Origin: Lepiota brunneoincarnata
Taxonomy: Eukaryota > Basidiomycota > Agaricomycetes > Agaricales > Agaricaceae
NCBI GenBank assembly: GCA_023014365.1
Contig: JAEBUN010000002.1
Span: 1,736,001 to 1,800,000 of the forward strand
Length of the DNA stretch: 64,000 nt
Direction of reading: 5' to 3'
Under the pieces are notes generated by a model, which was given only the letters and a program-made list of their open reading frames with translations, made no database searches and was not told where the DNA came from. Positions 57,009-64,000 of the stretch are shown one piece after another. The translations under genes and the position numbers were made by a program. The stretch's first letter is position 1, and each line of letters opens with the position of its first letter.

Positions 57009-58309
57009 TCAGCCCAGATTCCGTGCCGCTTTGAAATCTTCCACCCACTTACTCTCCACTTCAGACCCTGAGGGCAACACCACAAACGTCAAGCACCCAT
57101 CCCTCATCTCCAGGCCATCCTTTGGCTCATCACCTTTTGCTTTTGCGGCATTGCACACATCCAGCAACGTCATATTCTTCCCACTCTTAATAATCGCTTC
57201 CGCCGAGTTATGGCGTAGATAGCGAGCTTCCCACTGACATATTCATGATTCTGGTCCCATGGAGGTGGCGCGTCCAGTGGGAACATGACCCCGATATGGG
57301 CCCCAAACGAGGCAGTCTCGACGAATTTAGTGATCATATCCGATGTCGCGTATTGCGGATAAAGAAAACAAACCGGAATGACGAGTGTCGTCTTAGTGTC
57401 ATCTTCTGGATCCCAATGAGGTGCATACGGATTAGATGAACCATCCGGCTTCGGCACATCTATAATATTACGGACCTTCGCAGCCAAAGAACGTCAGTCG
57501 ACTTGATTAATGGAAGATTCATTAGAAGGAAGGGTACCCGGTAAGCCTCTGCGAGGATTCGTTTCTCTTCCTGTTCCTCCTTGAGCCGCTCCTGTCTCAT
57601 CCGTTCTCTAGCCATCTTTTCTTCCCTCGCTTTCAGTGCCCTCCCGTGCATTGTTCTGATGCTTGAATTATGGGGGTCAAAAACTAAGCAGCGTTCACAG
57701 CAGTCCACGGCTTCTTCCGCTCGATCCAGAGCCAGAAGGGCCAAGGACGAGCGATAATATGCTTTCGCTGACTTTTCATTAATCGAAATTGCCCTTGAAC
57801 AATCCCGGAGTACGGATCCATAATTTTCTGAGATTATGTCATGAGGGAATGTCTTGAACAGGTCCCCGGCAGGAACACCCAAATGGACTCACTTAGCTCT
57901 AGGTTACAGGCCGCTCTATTACACAACAGTGCTTCCAACAGCGTCGTATTCTCGGGCTCCGCATCAATGCCCTGTTTATAGAAGTCCATTGCCTTCTCGG
58001 TAGTGTTTCGCCTTGAAGTATTCGTTGCCTTGTTCCTTGAAATTCTGGGCAACCTCTGTTGTCAGCAGAAATAAAAACCACGGATTTTTAGCGGTGAAGG
58101 GAGAACAATGAGAGGAAGGATTGTCAAGTTCACTCACCCTCCGGCGTTCCTTCGTACGCAAGGCTTTGCAAAGCTGAGATGGCGTCGTTCTCCGAATCGT
58201 TTTCAGGGAGACTCTTCATGAAGAGAGGGATGTTGTCCAGCTCTGCGAGCTTCTCTTTAGCATCCCTAGGTTCTGGGTGCAGAGCTTTTGGTCTGTCGCT
58301 ACTTGGCAT
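57009..58309 (-). CDS. CNS1: Hsp90 co-chaperone Cns1/TTC4, one apparent frame break
   Basis: Essential TPR co-chaperone in yeast that binds Hsp90/Hsp70 and translation factors. Start 58309 (PSSDRPKALHPEPRD after Met); IPLFMKSLPENDSEN fits the family's N-terminal helix. TPR segment: NFKEQGNEYFKAKHYRE, then AMDFYKQGIDAEPENTTLLE, LLCNRAACNLEL, VLRDCSRAISINEKSAKAYY and RAEEAVDCCERCLVFDP, then a charged helix (EEKMARERMRQERLKEEQ). The C-terminal wheel domain has DDTKTTLVIPVCFLYPQYAT, and ends EDFKAARNLG with TGA at 57009-57011. One extra base at about 57992-57993 breaks the frame between HYRE and AMDFY. Head to head with L2HGDH. Confidence 0.87.
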
Positions 58310-58490
58310 AGCTGTAGTTGCTGAAAATGTTGATGTTATGTTAATGGCGATTAACTTTTTGTCTGGGCACCGATAAGATCACGGAGAGTCAGGCGATAGT
58401 CACCTCCCTTCCGGCCCGCAGTTGCCGGAACGCTGGTGTGAAATCGACTTCGGTCTTGTGGGGCGTCTGCATCCCGACACTCTCAGAAAG
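58310..58490. promoter_or_regulatory. Divergent promoter CNS1 / L2HGDH
   Basis: 181 bp between the two start codons. No recognisable heat-shock element or other operator was found, despite CNS1 being a co-chaperone gene. Confidence 0.4.
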
Positions 58491-60140
58491 ATGAAGAATC
58501 TGAGGGGGTTGACGCGGGCATTGAACGAAAGTGGGAAATTCAAGTATAAGGTGTGTTCGGCTAATTTACTATTACTTGACAAACGGTTGACGTTCAGTGG
58601 CAAAGCCGCCGGAATATGTTGCTGACTATCTGGTCATTGGCGGAGGTAAGTCCCAGGCCCACCGGAGAAGTAGGGAATGTTGGTTGAATTGATGCTCATT
58701 GTGACAGGTGTAGTGGGCTTGGCCATCGCCCAGCGTCTCTCGCAACGTTTCCCCCTCAAATCGACCTGGTTGATTGAACGGCATGGACGAGCTGGTGAAG
58801 AGACCAGGTGAACCAAGCCTAGTATCTCCTTTCCTTGGCATGAAATCTTACTTGCTATGCCCCCTATCACGAAAGTTCACGGAACTCTGAAGTCATTCAT
58901 TCTGGTAGGTACCACCCACCTCCATTTGTCGACTCGAAGACTTTTACTTTCTCTGGCTGACATCAATACTCCTCTGATCCGTAGGCTTGTACTATCCCCC
59001 TGATTCACTCAAAACGAGGTTGTGCCTCCGTGGTCGTGACATGATGTATGAGCGCTGCAAGGCCTACAGCGTCCCCTATAAGCAGACCGGAAAACTCGTC
59101 GTAGCAGAACAGTCGCAAGTGGAGTACCTGCGCAGTCTCCATACCAAATCCCTGAAACTCCAATGGCCACCTCACAGCCTCGGGCATGAGCAAGCATCCG
59201 GGGGGCTTGTGTTACCGACGGAACTCCTTTCAGGAGAACAGGCCCGCGAGCTGGAACCTGATCTCTCAAAGGGCATCGCAGCTGCGCTATGGTGTCCTAT
59301 GACTGGTATCGTAGACTCGCATTCCTTCATGGAGAGTCTGGAAAACGATATCATCGACTCCGAAAACGGAGAGCTGGTATACTCCACACGTGTTGTCCGA
59401 GTTGATCCATGTGAACGATCCGGTACGGCAGGAGCGCCAGATCTCAATGGAGCAGAGGATGGGTGGGTTGTCCAGCTGGCCACAGGGGACGCAGCGGGAA
59501 GTGACGCAATGCTTGCGAGGACTCTGATTAATGCTTCGGGTCTCTCGAGTACTCTCATCCTCAACGCGTTGCTCTCGAGGGGATCTCGGATCCCTATGTA
59601 CTATGCTAAAGGTTCTTACGCGTCTTATCACGGTCCCGGTGTCGCGAACATCTCGCACCTGATATATCCTTGTCCATCAAAGGGCCCCGATGCCCATGCG
59701 TTCCAATCCCTGGGCACTCATCTCACCCTTGACCTCCAAGGGAAGATACGCTTTGGGCCTAACATTGAGTGGATAGAGCCGCCGCAGGTGGACATCACTC
59801 GATCCCCTTCTCGAAGAGGAAGCAGATTTTTGGACCAAGCTGCTCATACCAGATGAGTCTCGGTTGCCCGAGATGCACCAAGCGGTGATGGGCTACCTAC
59901 CAGGCGTGAGCCTTGAGGGCTTCCGGCCCGATTATTGCGGTATGAGGCCCAAGTTAGTGCCACCGTGGGGTGGGTTTCAGGACTTCCTTTTCCGCTCAGA
60001 CTTCCCGACAACGGGAGGGAATGCGCAGGAATCCTATGCTAAGCCTCTTGAGCATAGAGAGTCCGGGTTTGACCTCCAGTCTTGCAATAGCGGAATATGT
60101 GGTGGAGGATATTCTCTGTGGCAAGTTCGGTCATCGGTGA
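58491..60140 (+). CDS. L2HGDH: L-2-hydroxyglutarate dehydrogenase, two apparent frame breaks
   Basis: FAD-linked mitochondrial repair enzyme that oxidises L-2-hydroxyglutarate to 2-oxoglutarate. Start 58491: KNLRGLTRALNESGKFKY after Met looks like a targeting peptide. The dinucleotide motif spans an intron (YLVIGGG then VVGLAIAQRLS); SRNSEVIHSG and LYYPPDSLKTRLCLRG are diagnostic. Then GIVDSHSFMESLE, NASGLSSTLILN, RPKLVPPWGGFQDF and, in a third frame, SIESPGLTSSLAIAEYVVED with TGA at 60138-60140. Frame changes are needed near 59787-59800 (between IEPPQVD and SLDPLLEEEADFW) and near 60020-60031 (before NPMLSLL). Both could be single extra bases; otherwise every family block is present. Confidence 0.83.
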
Positions 60141-60209
60141 ACCAGGTACACAGTGTGAGGAAGATATATATTGGGGGAGGGGGGGGCGGGTTGCGTCTAA
60201 TTGTTGCGT

Positions 60210-60835
60210 CTAAGTACGGGCTTTGACTTTAGGCTCCCAGGCGTTAATCTTGGGTACCACTGTGTTGTAGCACTTGTATGCACCGCGTGTGCCGGTTAAA
60301 TTTTCGACGTAGGGCTGGGCAGTCGAAAGTCAGAGTCTCATGTAGATGTGCGGGTGGAGGCGACATACCGCTTTCCAGGGTGGTGTCATCTTTGCGAGAA
60401 CAGAATCTTCAGTAGGCGGATCCTTGCGGATGTGTTGCAACCATGAGTGCCATTCCGGCGGTACTTGTGTCGCGTTATAGTCGTGCTGGATCAAATACCA
60501 ATCAGAAATTGCTGCGAGCGGCAGGTCTATCTTCATACCTGAGCAAAGTCAATCCAACGGTGACGGCCTAAGTCAAAGAATTAGAGACTCCTAGTACCAC
60601 TCAAAAAGCATACCCGGAATTTCTTCTTCTGCATTGAGGTTCTCGAAGTAGCGGTTCCCAAATCTGCAGGCATTGTCGTTAACTCGGTCCATTACCACCT
60701 ACAAATTCTTGCCACATACTGGTCCCTTCCAACATAGCGGCCCGACTTGGCGTCGCCGATGTACTGCATTTGCCTCCACCATTCTCCTAAACCAACGCGT
60801 CGGATGCTACGGATTGTCCGGGCCAGCGAAACCAT
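60210..60835 (-). CDS. Complex I accessory subunit NDUFA12 (B17.2)
   Basis: Matrix-arm accessory subunit of NADH:ubiquinone oxidoreductase. Start 60835 (VSLARTIRSIRRVGLGEWW after Met). Exons then give GRYVGRDQ, FGNRYFENLNAEEEIPG, a 29-nt exon (GRHRWIDFAQ, about 60540-60570), and QHDYNATQVPPEWHSWL, the family signature, followed by MTPPWKA and PYVENLTGTRGAYKCYNTVVP. TAG at 60210-60212. About 150 residues from five exons, in line with the family. Convergent with L2HGDH, whose stop is only 69 bp away. Confidence 0.9.
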
Positions 60836-61103
60836 AATGGATAGAGGAGTGAATGTTGTTTGGCTGGATTTGTTCGGGACAACCAAGTATTTCCTTTTTG
60901 GGTCCCACCAGGCCTTGCTTGTGTGTGAGATACGGCATACAACAGGCTATGTTCCCATATGATATACAAAAGTGCTACTCGTAAAGAAACAAAAAATGAA
61001 TATTACACAAAAGGCTGCATAAAGGTTCCAGAACGAGAAGGGAGTGAGCAGCGAAGGTCAAAAGTTCCAAAAGGGGAGGTGGGATGCGACAGGACGGTTA
61101 CAA

Positions 61104-63169
61104 TCAATCAGCGTAGAGCACATGCTTATCAGTCCCTTCCATCCACGCCCTTAGGTCCTGATCAGTGTCCAGTCCCACAAAAGTATTGGTGAGACTATCC
61201 CGGTATTTGAGGATGGTCACCTCCCCACCAAGGCGGGCCTGGACCTTATCCATCAGTTCTGAGTGAGTAACCTTCGGGTGAACTCGAATTGCAATAAGGT
61301 CATCAGCTACGCGATCGAATATCTTAATCTTCACGAATGCGGTTTGTGGATTGGCCGCGGATATTGGAGGGCTGTTAAGGTTGGGTGCAGCGTTAGAGTG
61401 AGATCGAGAACGGGCAGATGTTCCCTGTGAGGAAGGAACGGACGTAGTGGACGTCGAGCCATTTTGGTGGTAAGTATTATCATACCGTGGTTGGGACTGG
61501 ATACGATTCCCGTTTCGACCCGGTAGAGGTGAATGATTACGATCTGGGAATGGCGAATGCGATCGGGAGTGAAAAGATGACGAGGAGCTTGTCCGCTGAT
61601 GGGTTTGATACGGAGGCGGCTTGCGAGCTACCATTTTCATTGGGTGGCCACCGTTCAGCATGAGACTGGTGATCAAGTTCGCGTGAGGGGTGGGGAGATG
61701 AGTGATAACGCTCTTCGCCGTAGTCAGAGCCCTCGCTCCTCTCGTCGTCTACCCGTAGTCCGCCCAGTTTGCTCCTGACTTCTCTTTCATAGCCTTCTTC
61801 CGCGATTGTGCTGTCGTCATGGAGGACAGTGGATTCACCATCAAAGAAAGCATCCAGTTCCCGAACACGGGGTTCAACTTCGTTCTCAACATCCCCGGGC
61901 TTCAGAGAAAGAAATTCCCGGACTATCTGGTGCTCCAGGATGTAGCGAGCACCAGAAGCTGCAAGGTCACACAGGCCATGGATATAGGTATCCAACTCTG
62001 CTCTTCTTGTCGCTGTTAGAGTATCGTCTACCTCTTCTGCTGGTCCTGGCATGAATGGCAAAATTCGTGGGTGTGGAGGGTGTCGACCACCTTCACGCGG
62101 GAATGTTTCAAGCAAAGCAACCTGGAAGTCAGTAGAAGTCGTTGTAAACTCGGAATAGAATAAGTTGTTTGGCTGGGGGTGGCTGGGGATCTGCTGGCAG
62201 CTGGTACGGTTGATAGAGAGCGTCGATTCGGAACCAGTATTCGTCCATTTCATAATGGAATGAGACTACATCAGCGGAGAGAAGGAGTCCTTCAGGAAGA
62301 AGCTCGAGGGTGGGGGGTCGTGGAGGCTCAGGGTTGGAGTACGGGTGATAGGCGGTAGGGGTGTTCGGTACCGGTGGAGGCATGTAAGGGCTGTTGGGCA
62401 CAGGCCCTTTGTTCGTGGGTTCGAGGACGCCCAGAGAAATGCTGTTTTGCTTGTAGCTTAACATGGCCTTCTTCCAGTCTTCCACTTTAGGCAGTTCCCC
62501 TCTGTCCATTAGACCTGCCACATCTGTGATGGGTTTCCCTGTTGCGGGGTCGTGTATCTCAACAAAAGTCACTGGAATGAGACCCGGTTTTCCAAGGCGA
62601 CCGATGGGTTTCGCAACAAACCATTCCCGGTTTGACTGAGCAACAACTGTAATAGCATCGCCACGCTTTGCATCAAGCTCGTCCGGGCGTTCCGCTTCGA
62701 AGTCGTGTTGTACAATAGCATAGAATACTTGGGATTTTGGGCTTGTGGGAGATACTGCAGGTCGAGATGGTAGTGTGATACCTTTGGGACCGACTTGCGA
62801 AGTACGGGACCTGAAATATACATAAGCTCAGCGGTGATGAGGGTCAGTACTGAGGGCGTACGGGGTGTTCTTGTTGAACTCCTCGAACATTTGTCGGGGG
62901 ACCAGCCCTCGTGAGCCAGTTATTGGGTTATGGGCCTCATACCACTGCGCTCGCTCCCCGCCATCGCTGATGACGTAGAAGAAGTCACCCTTCTGGAAGG
63001 ATAATTCTTGTGGGGCTTGGGAGCGGTAGGAGGCGAGGGCACGAATAACTTTCTGGGGTGGCAAGATTGTTGAGGGGGGCTTGGAGACTGGAGGGAGAGG
63101 AAGGGGGGTGGATATCTGAAGTTTAGAAGAGTCCTTGTTCCCATTGAGGGATTTCCTCAGGGATTTCAT
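61104..63169 (-). CDS. BEM1: Cell polarity scaffold Bem1 (SH3-SH3-PX-PB1)
   Basis: Scaffold that brings Cdc42, its exchange factor and PAK kinase together at growth sites. Start 63169 (KSLRKSLNGNKDSSK after Met). SH3-1: ALASYRSQAPQELSFQKGDFF; SH3-2: VFYAIVQHDFEAERPDELDA with REWFVAKPIGRLGKPGLIP; PX: YWFRIDALYQP, LILFRVYNDFYDFQVALLE; then an acidic linker and Ser-rich region; PB1 at the end: TAFVKIKIFDRVADDLIAIR to WMEGTDKHVLYAD. Intron donor at about 62861 (gtacgc) keeps SH3-1 and SH3-2 in frame. Between 61676 and 61537 the frame changes inside the low-complexity linker; an intron from gtagct to cccag is possible. About 640 residues. Confidence 0.92.
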
Positions 63170-63616
63170 TTGTGCGTCGCGGAGTCGTCGAGGTCGTTAA
63201 TGAGGCTGGTGGATGTGAGAAGAGAAGGTGAGCAATGGGAGTTGAGAGGATAATGATTTCTGGGACATTGGTCACGTGTGTCTGATCTAACAATTGAGCC
63301 AAGATTGGACCATCCTGCCACTAGGAGAGCCGTCTATGAGAGGAAAGCTGTTGTCGCTTGGAGTGTATCATTCCAAAACGCCGTCCTACAGCCTGTTTCT
63401 ACGTCACCATCACCCATTGATCTAGTCAGCAGAGCACAGCTCGGGATCATCGCTTCTCTGCCCAACACTCATCTGTCTCCTTTTAATAATAGTCTTTATT
63501 ACATAATACAGCCATTTGTCAAACAAAGGCATACAGATCCTGGGCAAGCCTTTTCGCCCCGCTGCATATAACCTTACCTATCACCCGTCCAATACACAGC
63601 TACCAATTGTTCTGCC
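63170..63616. promoter_or_regulatory. Divergent intergenic region BEM1 / NOT3
   Basis: About 450 bp between divergent starts. No operator recognised; an open frame at 63278-63571 lacks protein character. Confidence 0.4.
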
Positions 63617-64000
63617 ATGGCTGCCCGAAAGCTGCAAAGTAAGCAATTCGTGCTTTTTTAATTGCTCCATTCTTATATTCGCCCCCCAGCCGAGATTGAC
63701 CGAACGTTGAAGAAAGTCGCGGAGGGGGTTGAGCTTTTCGAGAACATATACGAAAAGATGCAAGCTTCGACAAATCAGACGCAGAAAGAGAAGCTTGAGC
63801 TCGACCTGAAGACGCAGATCAAGAAACTTCAACGGCTACGAGATCAAATAAAGACATGGGTAGCGAGCAATGACATCAAAGACAAGTCGCAGCTGCTGGA
63901 AAACCGTAGACTCATCGAAACGGTAAGTGTTTTCCTACTGCTTCATGTCCACCCACACCTTCAAGGAACACCCCGTTGTATACTCGCGCACGTGTGGACC
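63617..64000 (+). CDS. NOT3: CCR4-NOT complex subunit Not3/Not5, 3' end outside window
   Basis: Subunit of the CCR4-NOT deadenylase complex acting in mRNA decay and translation surveillance. Start 63617 (AARKLQ after Met); a ~50-nt intron leads to [20 protein letters not shown], then [20 protein letters not shown] and [20 protein letters not shown], the highly conserved N-terminal coiled coil of Not3/Not5. The exon ends before a GT at about 63922 and the rest lies beyond the window. Only about 95 residues are visible, but the block is diagnostic. Confidence 0.92.

Overview
The window looks like nuclear DNA of a mushroom-forming basidiomycete (Agaricomycetes). About 33 protein genes are packed into 64 kb on both strands. 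Almost all are cut by many short introns (typically 48-80 nt, GT-AG), several exons are tiny, and the proteins are eukaryotic housekeeping and fungal regulatory families (Gpc1, Tad1, FlbA/Thn1-type RGS, Bem1, Zn2Cys6 factor). No rRNA, tRNA, CRISPR or intact mobile element was recognised. Splice sites were worked out by eye from reading frame, GT/AG signals and remembered family motifs, so exon borders are models.

Layout. 1-9 kb: glycerophosphocholine acyltransferase GPC1 (5' end outside the window) convergent with tRNA adenosine deaminase TAD1; an EF-hand MscS channel; a small charged coiled-coil protein; an isochorismatase-fold hydrolase. 9-20 kb: a large Ser/Pro-rich coiled-coil protein of unknown role, a tiny NDUFA4/MLRQ-type respiratory subunit, an ARA2-type aldo-keto reductase, the AP-3 mu adaptor subunit and the Hsp90 co-chaperone STI1. 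20-37 kb: a 1.8 kb gene-poor stretch, a Zn2Cys6 transcription factor, nucleoporin NUP120/160, a 2.5 kb gene-poor stretch, a small orphan protein, a cytochrome-b5-fold heme/steroid binding protein, and a DEP-DEP-RGS regulator. 37-50 kb: an uncharacterised coiled-coil protein, an alpha/beta-hydrolase-like protein lacking a recognisable nucleophile, UDP-xylose synthase UXS1, bystin ENP1, a hydrolase-SnoaL fusion divergent from a FAD monooxygenase, and ribosomal protein L3. 50-64 kb: a mitochondrial PPR protein, an AMMECR1 protein, a Rab GTPase with a long proline-rich insert, ribosomal protein S7, Hsp90 co-chaperone CNS1, L-2-hydroxyglutarate dehydrogenase, complex I subunit NDUFA12, polarity scaffold BEM1 and the start of NOT3/NOT5.

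The genes do not form one pathway; this is mostly conserved chromosome. Themes are Hsp90 folding (STI1, CNS1), translation (L3, S7, ENP1, TAD1), respiration (NDUFA4-like, NDUFA12, L2HGDH) and polarity/signalling (BEM1, RGS, Rab). The most system-like unit is the divergent monooxygenase/hydrolase-SnoaL pair at 44.7-48.3 kb. A second pattern is a set of five single-base reading-frame breaks in four otherwise well-preserved housekeeping genes (NUP160, UXS1, CNS1, L2HGDH), which probably reflects residual sequence errors but should be checked against reads.
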